Shown here: piece by piece, positions 1 to 11,034 of the stretch
How the letters are laid out: every line of letters starts with the position of its first letter
Position numbering within the stretch: position 1 is the first letter of the stretch
Origin: Brachynemurus nebulosus
Taxonomy: Eukaryota > Arthropoda > Insecta > Neuroptera > Myrmeleontidae
Assembly (NCBI GenBank): GCA_035578155.1
Contig: JAPWDM010000003.1
Span: 24,535,416 to 24,599,415 of the forward strand
Length of the DNA: 64,000 nt
Reading direction: 5' to 3'
Translations under genes and position numbers: made by a program
The notes under the pieces: model-generated
The model's input: the letters and a program-made list of their open reading frames with translations, nothing else
Databases searched by the model: none
Told to the model about the DNA's origin: nothing

Positions 1-360
1 TCAAAAACATCGATCTCGAAACATCGATGTTTTGCGGTCGCAAACATGGATGTTTTGTAGTATTTAAACATCAATCTTCAAAGTACAAATACAGAAAAAA
101 ACTACTATAAACTATTTTCAACTGTAAATTGGGAATAAGAATAAAAATGAGTGTTTTTATCGTTGTTACAGCTCGCAATGTTATATTTTCGTTCTTTCTA
201 TTAAAGTTCATATTACCAACAGTATATTATATAAAAACATCGACGATTTACTATCAATGTACGAAAAACATCGACGACTTGCCATCGATGTCAAAAACAT
301 CAAACATCCATAACAAAACATCAATGTTTTGAAAACATCGATCATCGATGCTCATCCCTA
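1..360. mobile_element. hAT-like foldback element, right end (left end outside window)
   Basis: The segment is full of CATCGATG and AAACATCGATGTTT motifs in both orientations, so it can fold on itself. It ends at 360 with GATGCTCATCCCTA, whose reverse complement TAGGGATGAGCATC resembles hAT-type termini. The complete element at 38687-39091 starts with a similar TAGGGATG and has an 8-bp target duplication. The left end lies before the window, so the target duplication cannot be tested; it should match GTTTTGAC at 361-368. The short open frame inside is not coding. Confidence 0.55.
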
Positions 361-493
361 GTTTTGACATTTATTTATATAAACATTCGTAGTAGTATTT
401 TCAGTTTTAAATTCACGATAATTTGAACAATGTTATTCGTTGTTCCGTTCAATAAATGAGTTGACGAAATATCTTTTTATTGTTTCATTTATA

Positions 494-1351
494 CAGTCCG
501 TCTCATAATATAGCCTCACTAAGAATTTTTATATTTCACTTACAATATTTTAGAGAAACAGGTTAGCCAATAATACGTTAGTCGTATATTTCGAAAATAT
601 TTTATTGTGTAAATAAAAATATGCAGTATTTGTTTTAATAAAATAAACGCACAAACAAATCACAAAAGTTATATCAAAAACATATAAAATTAATATAATT
701 TTTTGTCCCATAATAATATAGCCTCACTTTTCAAAAATTAAGTATAATTTTAATAATTATTGACTGGTTAAGGCTCCTTTATTTTCCACTATTTGTGAAA
801 TTTTTGTTGGAATATTCTCATATAAATTCCTTGCATATTCCAGTGGTATTTGGCATCAGTTACGTCTAATATTTTCTTTCAATTTTTTTTGAAATTATAT
901 TGTTTCCCGCCGTCGTATACTTTACGGGACGAATAGTTCGATACATTTTCGATGATGTTGATATCAGGTGATCTGGCTGATCGTGTAAAACAGATCAGTT
1001 TCTTTGTTTAAACAATTCCTGTACACACGTAGAATTGTGAATTCAGACATTATCCTGCTGTCTAAAATATCCACTCTCCGCCCTGTAAAACCTCATTTAT
1101 TTCTACTTCTTGTTGAAAAAGAGTGCCTGCGTATTTTTTCGAATCCTGTCGTCCTTTTAAAATAACAGGATCGATAACTTTATTGAAGTAAATCGCTCCC
1201 AAAACATCATTGATCTATCATCCATTTCTCTCAACTTAAATAAAATTGTTATTTATGTAAATCGTGATAGTAATATGTGTGAATATCCATCTGGGTCGTC
1301 AGGATTAAACCATTCTTATACCATTCCGTTGTGCCAGACACAGTTGTCTAA
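494..1351 (-). mobile_element. Tc1/mariner-type element, decayed, with IR/DR-like end
   Basis: The left end begins CAGTCCGTCTCATAATATAG after a TA at 492-493. A closely similar direct repeat (TCCCATAATAATATAGCC) lies about 210 bp inward at 705-728. Two direct repeats inside one terminal repeat is the IR/DR arrangement of Sleeping Beauty-type Tc1 elements. The interior carries a broken transposase on the minus strand. The side encoding the transposase N-terminus, and the other terminal repeat, are missing beyond about 1351. Confidence 0.7.
740..1350 (-). pseudogene. Tc1-type DDE transposase, C-terminal half, frameshifted
   Basis: Read on the minus strand, three blocks of a Tc1-like transposase appear in order. 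PDDPDGYS is near 1281-1310, QQDN followed by IHNSTCVQELFKQRN is near 1000-1060, and RSPDINIIENV is near 943-980, followed by RKVYDGGKQYN. The QQDN aspartate and the IIENV glutamate sit where the second and third residues of the D,D34E catalytic triad belong. The blocks fall in different frames and contain stops (for example directly after QQDNV), so no active protein can be made. The N-terminal DNA-binding half is absent. The assignment rests on recognising the conserved blocks; the family is clear, the lineage within Tc1 is not. Confidence 0.8.
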
Positions 1352-1542
1352 GTACATATTCTGTAAAAAAGCAAAAACATTTAAATCTTAAAATACATTA
1401 ATATCAGAGTAAATTTATCTTACCTTAAAAATATTATACAGCAATAATTTATATTTATATATACAACTGCAGTGTCACTTCATTTTGACATTTAATTATA
1501 CATCAAAATGGTTAGATACATAAGATATATAATGGCCACGTT

Positions 1543-1733
1543 CCATTAAGGAAACACAAACAACACTGTGTAACACAATGTATTTGTTTCTTCACAAAAA
1601 ACTAATTTTTTAAATTTTATGCAAAACTAACCTTTTAATTGCATTTAAAAGCAATTAAAACGTTAGTTTTAAAAAAAAAAATAGTTTAATGTGAAAAAAT
1701 AAGTTCACAATGTTGTTTGTGTTTTATAAATGG
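1543..1733. repeat. Foldback MITE, ~190 bp
   Basis: The two halves are inverted: CCATT and GAAACACAAACAAC on the left match GTTGTTTGTG and AATGG on the right. The centre has AAAACTAACCTTTTAATTGC facing GCAATTAAAACGTTAGTTTT around ATTTAAAA. It has no coding content. No superfamily could be assigned because the ends match no terminus I recognise. Confidence 0.6.
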
Positions 1734-2220
1734 AAAACGGTTAAAACTTGTCATATATAGTACTATTTCTTATTTCATATTTGTCATGTTGGTATAAGCT
1801 AAAGCGTTGTTTACGTATGTACCGTGCAAGCAAGTAGCAAATATATACAACGGATTTATATAAAAAGAAATAAAGGATACATATATATAATATCATAAAG
1901 AGCGTGGAAATTTTTTTTTACTGGGGTGTTGATTATTATCAGCTTATTTTTCAGTATTTTTAGATTGAAATATTAAAATTAGCCGTTAATATGACAATCT
2001 GAACTATAAAATGTCGATCTGAGATAATAAATTCCATTAATAGTTTTCTTTTTTGGCTATTATTTTTCGGCTTTTCGACCCCACATCATTTCGCCGTCAT
2101 TGGTATTTCACACATTAATAATAATAATGCTAATAATATTCCTTTGGTCACACAAGTAAATTAATAGGGTCCCTTCGGGCCCTAAAAAATGACTTTTGAA
2201 TTTGTATTTATTTTTTTAGT
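1734..2220. other. AT-rich DNA without a gene
   Basis: No coding signal is visible. The only structured piece is a small nested hairpin, TAGGGTCCCTTCGGGCCCTA, at 2165-2184. Confidence 0.5.
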
Positions 2221-2468
2221 ACAGTGGCCATCCAATGATACGTACTCCGATTTTACGTAGTGACATCAGCGATTAAGTGGGGTTCTCCTCTCACAGATAT
2301 GTTGTTGTTTGTCTGTGTTAGTGAAAATTTATGTACCAAGCCAGAGTCAGGGCCGTAGGTAATATTGTCTGAGGGCCTCGTAGCCTTTAAAAATTTTATA
2401 ATTTCACTGCAGATATACATGCACATATTCTGTATACAAAATGCAAATGCAAAATGAGTAACGTAAAA

Positions 2469-2840
2469 TTCTAGAATATTCTAATCGTCAACTAGCAGAG
2501 ATATCAAAAAATAGACTTCACCGTCGAACTGGTCATTAAAAATAAGATTAAACAGCGCAGTTTGACAAAAATTCTAGAATGTTCTATTTGTCAACTAGCA
2601 AAGATATTGAAAAATCAATTGTACCATTTAATTGTCCATTGAAAAAGAGGTCAAATCACACATTTTGACAAATGTTCTGGAATATTCTATTTGTCAACTA
2701 GCAAAGATATTCAAAAACAAACGTCGCCACTGTATTGGCTACCAAAAAAGAGACCAAATAACACATTTTGAAAAATGTTCTAGAATATTCTATTTGTTAA
2801 CTAACAAAGATATTGGAAAATCTACTGCACCACTTAATTG
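2469..2840 (+). repeat. Left arm: four 103-bp tandem units
   Basis: TTCTAGAAT (or TTCTGGAAT) starts at 2469, 2572, 2675 and 2778, exactly 103 bp apart each time. Each is followed by TATTCTATTTGTCAACTAGC or a close variant. The units have diverged in the middle but keep the period. Confidence 0.85.
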
Positions 2841-2899
2841 CCCAACCCAAAATAAAACTAATGTAAACCAAATGTCCGATTTTGACAAACAATTTTTGT

Positions 2900-3200
2900 T
2901 ATTTGACAAATAGAATATTCTAGAACATTTATCAAAATGTGTTATTCCGTCTTTTATTCGATGACCAATTAAATGGTGAAATCGATTTTTCGATATCTTT
3001 GTTAGTTGACGAATAGAACATTCTAGAATTTTTGTTAAAATGCGCTGCTTAATCTAATTTTTAGTGCCCAATTCAACAGTAAAGTTTATTTTTTGGTATC
3101 TTTGCTAGTTCACGAGTAGAATATTCTAGAATTTTTGTCAGCTTCCACTATTTGGCGTCTTTTACGCTAATGAATGCGATAGTGAAGTTGATTTTTCGAC
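2900..3200 (-). repeat. Right arm: three inverted 103-bp units
   Basis: ATTCTAGAA starts at 2917, 3020 and 3123, again exactly 103 bp apart, in the opposite orientation to the left arm. The spacer between the arms (about 2840-2900) contains no gene. Confidence 0.85.
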
Positions 3201-3447
3201 AGTTTTCTAAAAGTCGTCACTCATATTCATTTGTATAACATTCGATTTCCTTTGTCTACACAACCGAATTTTAGGTGTAAATTGTCTCTTAAGATTATAT
3301 TGTTTTAAATAAGTTCAGATAAATAATGTTTACCAACCCCCGAAACAAAAGTTTACCGACGCCCCTGATCTTCCGATTTTACGTACTTCCCCTTAAATTT
3401 ACACCGACCACTACGTAAAATTAGATTTGTGGTGTATTTAGTGTACA

Positions 3448-4414
3448 AAATGTCAAAATTTGAAGTAATTTTGACATACAGTATGAGAAATAAAAATCTT
3501 TTCAAAGCCCGCGACCGTTAGTTAGGTTAATGTACGGTTAGGTTAACGTGCGGTGTTGTCGATTGCCCACTCGAGCAAATGAGAGCATTCACTTCGATCG
3601 TGTGCTCAACTTCACTCTCGCGGACAATCAGCAACTTCCCGCACTCATTGCACAATATAATATTAAAATCAAGTTTTTAAAAATCATCCATTCTCGGAAT
3701 GAAACAGAGCTGTAGTTATTAATAATTACCTATTTTAGTTATTCATAATCACCTGATTCCAGGAAAAAAATTACCTCTCGTGTATATTAAAAGGATACAT
3801 GTCATATAGTTGGTAATATATTCAATGTACAAATAAATGTCTAGCAATTTTAATTTCCGGTAACATAAAAACAAAACAAAAGAAAAACATGCAAACAACT
3901 AGAAGGTAGGTACCTATAGAAACCACAATAAAAAAATTATTTGTAATTACTTTTAAATTATTCAAACAACGAATATCAAATATTTTATTATTATTGAAAT
4001 AAAAGAGTCGTTTTTCGTTTAGTATATTTAAAATCAATTTTTTTCTACTCCTGTTGAAAAACACACTCATTACATATCCGTTAATTGTAGAGAAAGTTAG
4101 GCATTATTCAAAGGAGTAGAGGAATGATCATTACTCAATACCTTTCGAGCAATGAAATCACCGTATTAACCATTATTCAGTGGTTTGGCATTTGTTTTGT
4201 GTATAATATATGTATCAATTTTTAATTTCAAATATGTTGCGTAGTAACGTGCAAGTAAACAAAGTAGTTTGTATTTTGTTTTCATCGTTTGTACATATAC
4301 AAACATTTAATGAAATTAGAGATAGATTAAAAAGTGTATTCTTTTGATTTAAAATTTATATTCAATTTTATCTAAACCAAAAAGGAAAAAAATCGTAGAA
4401 AAATATCGTATTCT
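3448..4414. other. AT-rich DNA with a short hairpin and TTAGG-like tracts
   Basis: A few TTAGG-like words occur at 3520-3545 (GTTAGTTAGGTTAATG, GGTTAGGTTAACG), too few and degenerate to be a telomeric array. GTGCGG...GATTG at about 3550 faces CAATCAGCAACTTCCCGCAC at about 3625-3644, an imperfect hairpin of about 95 bp. The 3822-4070 open frame has no recognisable content. Confidence 0.4.
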
Positions 4415-4533
4415 ACTCGCTTGCAATGGCTATTACTCACTCAGATGCATTACAACACTCACCTTGTAAACTCGGCTCGTGTTGCAATTTCATTTCGTGA
4501 GTAATAGCTATCATTACCAGCTCGTTGAATAAT
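4415..4533. repeat. Palindromic repeat, ~120 bp
   Basis: GCTATTACTCAC near 4430 is the perfect complement of GTGAGTAATAGC near 4497-4508. The inner arms also pair imperfectly (ATGCATTACAACACTC against GTGTTGCAATTTCAT). It looks like a small foldback MITE. Nothing shows its class. Confidence 0.5.
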
Positions 4534-4796
4534 ATACTATTTTTTCTTTAATTGGTTCAAATGGGCAATTTATTTCCGTAATTCTATTGGCGATTGCATG
4601 TATAACTGTGACTAATAGCTGGAGCTTTCAATTATAGGTACAATTTGCTACAGTAAGGTTTAGTTCACACACAACGGTCGTTTTCCGAATCGGTAATTTT
4701 TCCGAATCTAGCTTTCTTGTGTTCGTATAGACTTTTATCCCCTTTAAAGTGATTTTATGTTTAAGCTGTATCTAATTTTAAATTTGCTGTTTTATC

Positions 4797-5687
4797 ATAT
4801 TATTATTATTATTATTATTTTTTAAAATTTTATTGGGATACTGCTGCCGGTGGATGGCGCAGTCAGCAGCACCCGGCGGCATCGCCAACTGAGGACATGC
4901 GCCGCCACACACGATATAGATAAAAACAACACGTAAAGACAGGGACACATAAATGCACTAGACAATAGACAAACATACACATAATAAAATTCACCGATGA
5001 GCCCTGCCATCCCAGGGCTTCATAAAGAGCGGAAAGTCCTTGGTGGCGGTACGCTAAGTACTAACCAGAACGTCCGGGCACCAAGGACTGAAAACCAACG
5101 ATGAAGCTCCCCCCGAGGTGTAAAGGGTCTCGGGGTGGAGGAACCTGACTAGACAAACTCAAAAAAAAGAAATAAATATCACAGTACAGTATCACAAAAG
5201 AACATAAAGAAAAAAAAAAAACAGAAAGAAATATCACAGATAATATCACAGAATTCCATTGTACTCATGGGGGCCTGGAACCACCCACCAGTACAATGGA
5301 GTTATAACAACACTATTGGAGGCACTAGTGGCCTCCGCTAGTAAGAAAATAAAAAACAAACAACAAAACAACAATAACAACAGAAGCAACAACGAAATAT
5401 CACAGATACAATATCACAGCTCACATATCACAGACAGCCCGTTGCACCCCGAAAATCCAAAGCCATTCAATGATGTAACGGGAACTAACAACACTTTTGG
5501 GAACCCGAGGGCCCCCAGCGGCCGAAAAACACAAATATAGAACACAAACAATAACAAAACTTATGTGCTAAAAAAAGATTTTGTGATTGTCCTATTTATT
5601 AACAAACCAGAGCCTCGTCTGCCAGCTAGCCGAAGCTAGCGCCCGCCGGGCACGCCGTGGACGTGAAGGATGGATTTTAGCCCAGCA

Positions 5688-5727
<40 letters not shown>
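4797..5727 (-). mobile_element. Non-LTR retrotransposon 3' end fragments with ATT tracts
   Basis: This GC-richer block is bounded by ATT tracts at 4799-4820 and 5688-5727. Read on the minus strand, the left part ends CAGTATCCCAATAAAATTTT and then runs into (AAT)n. That is a polyadenylation signal followed by a TAA-type tail, as in I/R1-like non-LTR elements. Several diverged GC-rich pieces follow, including a CCATTGTACT/AGTACAATGG hairpin near 5256-5300. No reverse transcriptase or endonuclease motif is left. The block may be several stacked fragments. Confidence 0.5.
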
Positions 5728-6187
5728 GACTTTTACGCCAATCTGGCGCTCACTACTCAGTAGGACAGTACTGGGTAACATTCACCTATACCGGCATTAT
5801 GCAAGGTATTAGGCTCTGTGGAAGGGTAATGTGCCAAACCAATCCGTAAAAGTACCGTAGTACATTCACGGACGGGTTTGTCACATCACTCCCTATATTG
5901 TTGTTATTGCTACTTGAAACGAGGTGTTATTCGTCTATTTTGGTGTACACTGGTTCGTACGGCGAGACTTTTGTGGGAGCGTAGATGTTGGCTCAATGAC
6001 AGAGGGCTGTGAAAGCCTAGTTCGTCTTCGTGTCCTCAGATGGTAGGTAGGAGTAGGGACAGAGGGAAGGGAAAGGACTGTTTGTGTTTGTGTGTGTGTT
6101 TGTGTATGTGTGTGGATGTGTCTTTCTATTTTACGTTTCTTGGTGTAGATGTTTTCTGGTTCGTCAAATTGCTCATTAAGATCGGGT

Positions 6188-6233
<46 letters not shown>

Positions 6234-6243
6234 CATTTTCCAA
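5728..6243 (-). mobile_element. Second TAA-tailed retrotransposon 3' end
   Basis: On the minus strand the sequence ends GCGCCAGATTGGCGTAAAAG followed by (TAA)n at 5688-5727, the expected tail of an I-clade-like non-LTR element. Upstream, a 102-residue frame (5935-6243) reads a poly-N run from an ATT tract (6189-6231), a His/Thr run from a GT-rich tract (6081-6115), and then YHLRTRRRTRL and QKSRRTNQCTPK. It could be the C-terminus of a retrotransposon protein, but it carries no diagnostic domain, so it is not called as a gene. Confidence 0.45.
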
Positions 6244-6276
6244 TTTATTCAGCCTTTTTTGGTCGAAAAATAACTT

Positions 6277-6413
6277 ATTTATACTCGACTCGTAAGTTTA
6301 TTTTTGTGGCCATGGATGCTTAAGAATCCCCGGCTTCCACACTCTTGGATCCCATTCTTAAACTGAATCCGAGGCCACAAAAATAATACTTACGAATCTT
6401 GGTGAGTAATATA
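6277..6413. repeat. Foldback MITE with GTGGCC core arms
   Basis: CGTAAGTTTATTTTTGTGGCC is faced by GGCCACAAAAATAATACTTACG. The inner arms TTAAGAATCC and GGATCCCATTCTTAA also pair. Matching continues outward (TTTATACTC against GAGTAATATA). There is no coding content and the class is unknown. Confidence 0.6.
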
Positions 6414-7472
6414 CACGGTATACGTTACCATGGGAACGAATTTTGTTGATTTATATTTGAGAAATATATGTATTTTGTAACATACTCTAAAAAAGTAAAC
6501 CATTTTAATACTGTCAGAGCCCCCTATAAAGTTAACTTTTTAATTCAGAATTGCAAAAAATGTATTATGTGAGTGGCATCTGTTATAGATTTGTTGTTTG
6601 AAAGATGTTTTTAATGTCGCCATTCCGTTGGCTTGACGGCATTAAAAAATTCGATTAGATTTGATAGACATTAATCCTCTAAATGAATGAAGGTTGTGGT
6701 TCGGATATAATTCAAAATGTATTAAAATATTACATATTACCTATAATAGGATACATTGCACAGAATGAGGCATTCAATGCGTTACATCATTTTGAAATGC
6801 CAGAAAAGAAGGTTTTATTGGAGAATTTTTTCTCGGCAATGAGCAATGCATTCAGTATAAAATTTATTGGAAATGTATTCCTACATACGTAATCTGCGGT
6901 ACACAAAAAAAAATTTTTTCTTGCTAATTTAGGGAAAAATTGGCGACGCGGGCATAGATTCCATGGAGACATTCTTCTTCGAAGAAGTTCATGAGGGGGG
7001 CAGCATAACAATTTTTAAACAGCAGCCGGACACAAAAAATTTTTTTTCACCATTTACGTTGGTCTTCCTAAGGCAGAACACAAATAATATTGACGTATAA
7101 ATAAATGGCACCAGTTTGAAAAAAAAATTCTGTAAATAAACGAGAAACTCGACCTTAATTTGTTTATAAAAAATTTATTTGTGTACTAGTTTCAAAAGTC
7201 GTATGTATCCCTTTAGATAATCTGTCTAAGAAGCTACAGTTAAAATTTCAAATCAATCGGATAATAATTGCCGGAGTTAACTGACGCACCGTTTTGGAAA
7301 ACGTAGTTTCGAGAAAAAAGCATGTAAAGTTGAAAAACGTATTTATCGTTTTTTTGTGATTATAACTATCACTAACACCATCTGTGAATTATTTATGGAA
7401 ATAAAACTGCGAGACTCCAAAATGTTACCCGCAGCGAAGGAGCGTTTTTGAACCTTTTTAACCGTTTGAATC
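6414..7472. other. Unassigned DNA, no supported gene
   Basis: Short frames at 6683-6892 and 6787-7011 overlap on opposite strands and match nothing recognisable. The stretch 7140-7320 (GGAAAACGTAGTTTCGAG and neighbours) resembles dispersed insect repeat DNA, but no boundaries could be set. Confidence 0.3.
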
Positions 7473-7600
7473 GTTTCAGAAAGGGACTTCGAAAGAACTT
7501 TTAAAATATTTCCATAGTCATAATTTCTTTTGAATATCATTTAAGTCGTTTCAGAAAGGGACTTCCATAGTCATAATTTCTTTTGAATATCATTTAAGTC
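7473..7600 (+). repeat. Local duplication, 38-bp and 20-bp direct repeats
   Basis: A 38-bp stretch starting TTCCATAGTCATAATTTC lies at 7512-7549 and again at 7563-7600, 51 bp apart and apparently identical. TCGTTTCAGAAAGGGACTTC occurs at 7473 and 7548. The near-identity suggests a recent slippage or repair duplication. Confidence 0.8.
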
Positions 7601-8317
7601 AAAAAGAAAGGGAAAAATGTTTTCAAAGTGATGTAATAACGCCTTAAATATAGTTACTTATTCTGTTCACGCTAAATTTTTCGTAATGAGTAAAAATTTT
7701 TTTTTTAAATTATAATTAAATTAAAAACTTTGTCCACCTTTATTTTTATAAACTGAAAGACGGAAGGCAATTGGTAGTGAAGTGATAGAATTAAATAAAT
7801 ATTAATAATATTACATACTTACATGATGTTATTAAATGTAGCTCAATACAAGCACTCGTTAGGAAGTAAAAGTTTCAAAGTAGTAAGAAAAACTTTATCC
7901 AGAATATTAAGATTTTATTAATAAGTACGTGCGTAGCGAAGCGTATACAGTAAACACTTTTTCCAGTTCGATTCATAGCTGTTTAAAGCATGTCATCACT
8001 TAATAAAATTGTATTTTTATTTCTAGTTTCTGGTTAAGGTTTTTGCAATAGTATTTCTCCTGTTGTTTGCCGTTAAACGTGAATTAAGATTAGATCCGTT
8101 ATCAGCAGTGATCAGGAAATGCAATACTAAGTGCAAGACTAAAACCTAGTAATGTTGTTTTTAATCTTGATCGTGTAAAGTTTTATCTTGAAAAATAGGC
8201 AAGACCAAAACTGATAGTTGTATCATTAGTTATCAAAATTGTAGGCCCCATGAAACTTGAAAAGTAGAATTTACTCTTTAAGCGGAGGTGTTATTTTATT
8301 TAGCTGAAATTTTCTAC
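7601..8317. other. AT-rich DNA, nothing recognised
   Basis: No gene, tandem repeat or inverted repeat that I can support. Confidence 0.3.
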
Positions 8318-9274
8318 TTAGCGAATTTCTGAATGGAAAATTTAGTTACTAAAACTATTGTCGTGGTGCGACTTGAGGCCGAGACTATGATATTTCAAAA
8401 AGTATATTTTTTTCATACAATTTTCCCCCAAAATTTGTCAAAATTTAAAATTCTTTCAATTAATGTCCAAGTCCTTATCAATCTTAACATGTGCATAGCA
8501 TTTATCTTAAAATTATTACAGCAAGTTATATAAACAATTCCTCAACAGAACATGTATGTTGACTTTGTGCCATTTTCGACACATTTTTAAAGGAGGGGTA
8601 TCGATAGGGCCTTATTTTCGCTCCATCCGCTCCATGAATTCTTATATGTGCATTAGGTTTACATGAAGGTAAATAGTAAAATGGAATATATATTATGCCG
8701 GAATATTCTCATTTATCATTTATTTTTCAGTTGATCTCATTATTATAGGAAGGTCTTATGAAAAGGCAAAACTATGAAATTAATCAACTTCATTTGAATA
8801 ATTTTAAAAGTTTCAACATTTTTAAACTTTGCACTCCTTATCTAGTCTTTATTCTCATCACTCCAATATCCTTCAACATTTACATCCATTAAAATTTTTT
8901 TGAGTCGCACGCAACTCTTCGAATAGTATGATCCTGATATCTGTTGTAACTTAAGTACCAGATTACGGAGGCAATATGAGCCCAACAATCAACAAGTCTT
9001 GCCCCTAGTTTGCACTGATAGTACCAGATTAGTACAGGGGTGGGATTATACTCTATCCAAAGGGAGTATATTTTGGAAGCTGTGTGCCTAGAGTGAATTT
9101 TTATTCTTAAACTATCACTCGATTCTTTATGTAAAAATATTTTATCAAGACTTTGGTTATCTATATAAAAGTGGGAATTTTTTATTTTTGTCACTCTTAT
9201 ACGCCGTCAAAACGACAAAGTGATATGTTTCAACAAGTTTGTACCGTGGTGGCACTTCAATAAATTTATTTTAT

Positions 9275-9478
9275 GTATTGAAAAACATTTAAAGTTTAAA
9301 TTACTTTGTCGATTTCAGGAAATTAAATTTATATTTATACTTAACGCGTTTTCAGACCTTTCGGCCATCCTCAGAGTAGATTTACGAAGATAAAAGGGCT
9401 GAAAACGCGTTAAGCATAAATATAATTATTTAGTGAAATTGACAAAGTAATTTAAACTTAAAATATTTTTCAATATTT
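9275..9478. repeat. Inverted repeat with ~80-bp arms, Penelope-like
   Basis: Arms at 9275-9355 and 9399-9478 match almost throughout, each ending inward with CTGAAAACGCGTTAAG or its complement. The loop holds AGAGTAGATTTACGAAG. This kind of terminal sequence, with a CTGAGGA...GAAA motif, is typical of Penelope-like pseudo-LTRs. No reverse transcriptase accompanies it. Confidence 0.5.
9350..9374 (-). ncRNA. Hammerhead-like core (possible ribozyme remnant)
   Basis: Minus strand: CTGAGGA, then TGGCCGAAAGGTCT, then GAAA. The middle can form stem II (GGCC against GGUC with one G-U pair, GAAA loop). The core matches CUGANGA-stem II-GAAA. Stem I and a cleavable NUH site next to stem III were not established. 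Hammerheads are known in Penelope-like elements, but the call here is inference. Confidence 0.35.
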
Positions 9479-10256
9479 AAAATGAAATTTCACAAAGTAA
9501 ATCTCTCAACAGTGAATTATTTTTCATTTTATGCATTTATATAATGACTAATTTTTTAATTGTAAAATAATTTTATTTGTGTTTACCTATGAGCGCAAAG
9601 TGAAATCAACGTAATTTTTAAATAAATTGTACAGTAACATGAGAACATTAAAATAACATAAAAAAGAAACTGTTTCCTCCATGCGCTCTATATAAAAAAA
9701 AAATTGAAATGTTATTGAAAATGTGTTATTTTGAACGAAAATCACAGTTAGACCAAAGTTTGGCGTCCCACAGGTAATGCCAATTGTAGTTTTTTTTTTC
9801 TTTTATATACATATTTTCTTGTCAGGAATATAGTCTCTACTTTCAAGATACATAAAGAAAACATTAAATCGTAGACATTTTTTTTTCGTCATTTTTTGGG
9901 GCGGAAATAAGGCCTTATCGATACCCCTCTTTTCGATGACTATATTCTAACGATACGCATGAGAAATTATGAGAATGCCGATTAAAATTCTACAGTTCAG
10001 TAAAAAGTTACTAATAGAAAAAGAATTTTGGAATAATGGATTTTTTGACTACTGGAATTTTAGAAGTTTGGTGGTGATACTCGATGCGTCTAATGCTTCT
10101 AATAATTTATGTAATTTAATCGAAATTGTATTTCTCACGTTTTACGGGATCTTGTTAGGCAGATCCTGTTTAGTTTTTGTATATAACAGGAAATTATTAT
10201 AGTAAATTTAAGTTTTTGGAAATTCGCTATGTTTTATATAGGATAATGCCACAAGA

Positions 10257-11034
10257 GTATTTTAAAATATTTAGTGGATAAAAAATTTTTTTTAGCATGG
10301 ATAAAAAATTTTATTTTACTTTTAGGTCAAGGCTTACACTTCAAGGTTCGAAACGTTTCTATAGACGTTTCCAACGTTAAAACAATTACGAACAGATATA
10401 GAACATATGAACGATTTAAATAATATAATTTAGACAAATTTTTGTAAGTTTTAAGACAGATTATAGATGAAAAAAGATGAAAACTAATATTGCACACAAA
10501 ATCTTTTCTACATTAGACTGTACAAATACGATAACTGAACGACTGACGAGAAAGTTAACAATTTTCATATTAAACTTTTATTTTTTATATTTTGTTTCTT
10601 TGCTTATAGTTTTTGGTTGTGTCGAAAATTTTCCTTTATCGAGAGATTAATTTTATTCATGCTGTGACGGTTGTCGAAACTTTAAAAATTTATCAACATC
10701 AAAGTGGAAACTACCAATATTATAACATTATATAAAGCCGATTAAATTGTTTGGTATTGATGAAAAATAACATTAAATATATTTTTGATTTTGAGTGGAA
10801 TTGGCTACTACATTGACTACATTGACGATATTGACATTAGATATGGTAGGTACAAGTTCGAAGTATAAATGATATCAGAATCTAGTCTTAGATGTAAGAA
10901 ACGTTTGTGAGCGTATAATATTGATGTTAAGGATTTCGAATGACTGATTCATTTTATTCTTGAACGGTTGATTGATGAGTAGTTTCTTCTTAAATTTCTT
11001 TAATTGTATTTCGATAGTATTTTCTTTGCTAGTA
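10257..11034. other. AT-rich DNA, nothing recognised
   Basis: Only a small palindromic stretch (GAAACGTTTCTATAGACGTTTC, about 10350) stands out. No gene is supported. Confidence 0.3.

Larger units (their letters stand above)
2221..3447. mobile_element. Foldback element with tandem-repeat arms
   Basis: A long palindrome is centred near 2851. Its arms are tandem 103-bp repeats, direct on the left and inverted on the right. The outer flanks also match as an inverted pair: ATTTTACGTAGTG with a nearby ATTAAGTGGGG near 2254-2282 faces its complement near 3390-3425. This architecture resembles Drosophila FB elements, whose long arms are built of tandem subrepeats. There is no transposase frame; the open frame at 2632-2913 is made of repeat DNA and 103 is not a multiple of three. 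Outer boundaries are approximate and no target duplication was found. Confidence 0.65.
8593..9929. mobile_element. 1.3-kb element with 33-bp terminal inverted repeats
   Basis: The terminus 8593-8625 starts GAGGGGTATCGATAGGGCC. Its inverted match at 9897-9929 agrees at 30 of 33 positions. The interior shows no transposase; the 101-residue minus-strand frame at 8889-9194 is not recognisable. A second inverted repeat (9275-9478) is nested inside. No target duplication was identified, so the superfamily stays open. Confidence 0.7.
8318..10256 (+). mobile_element. Old GCGAATTTCC-family copy split by an insertion (copy H)
   Basis: The 5' part (8318-8592) begins TTAGCGAATTTCTGAATGG and continues GCGACTTGAGGCCGAGACTA, matching the start of the AT-carrying family described at 21650. 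The 3' end (GGAAATTCGCTATGTTTTAT, then GGATAATGCCACAAGAG) lies at 10217-10256. The inverted-repeat element at 8593-9929 sits between them, so this older copy was interrupted. No AT array is left in it. Confidence 0.6.

Noticed and set aside
2632..2913. 93-residue open frame
   Set aside because: It translates the 103-bp tandem repeats; the period is not a multiple of three and the units are not maintained as protein.
3518..3548. Interstitial telomere (TTAGG)
   Set aside because: Only a few degenerate units occur, interrupted by other sequence.
5935..6243. Open frame with a poly-asparagine run and basic C-terminus
   Set aside because: The asparagines come from an ATT tract and the His/Thr run from a GT-rich tract; the remainder shows no domain. 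It is kept only as part of a retrotransposon 3' end.
6683..6892. 69-residue frame that looks protein-like
   Set aside because: No recognised family, overlapped by an opposite frame, and no splice or expression evidence can be seen.
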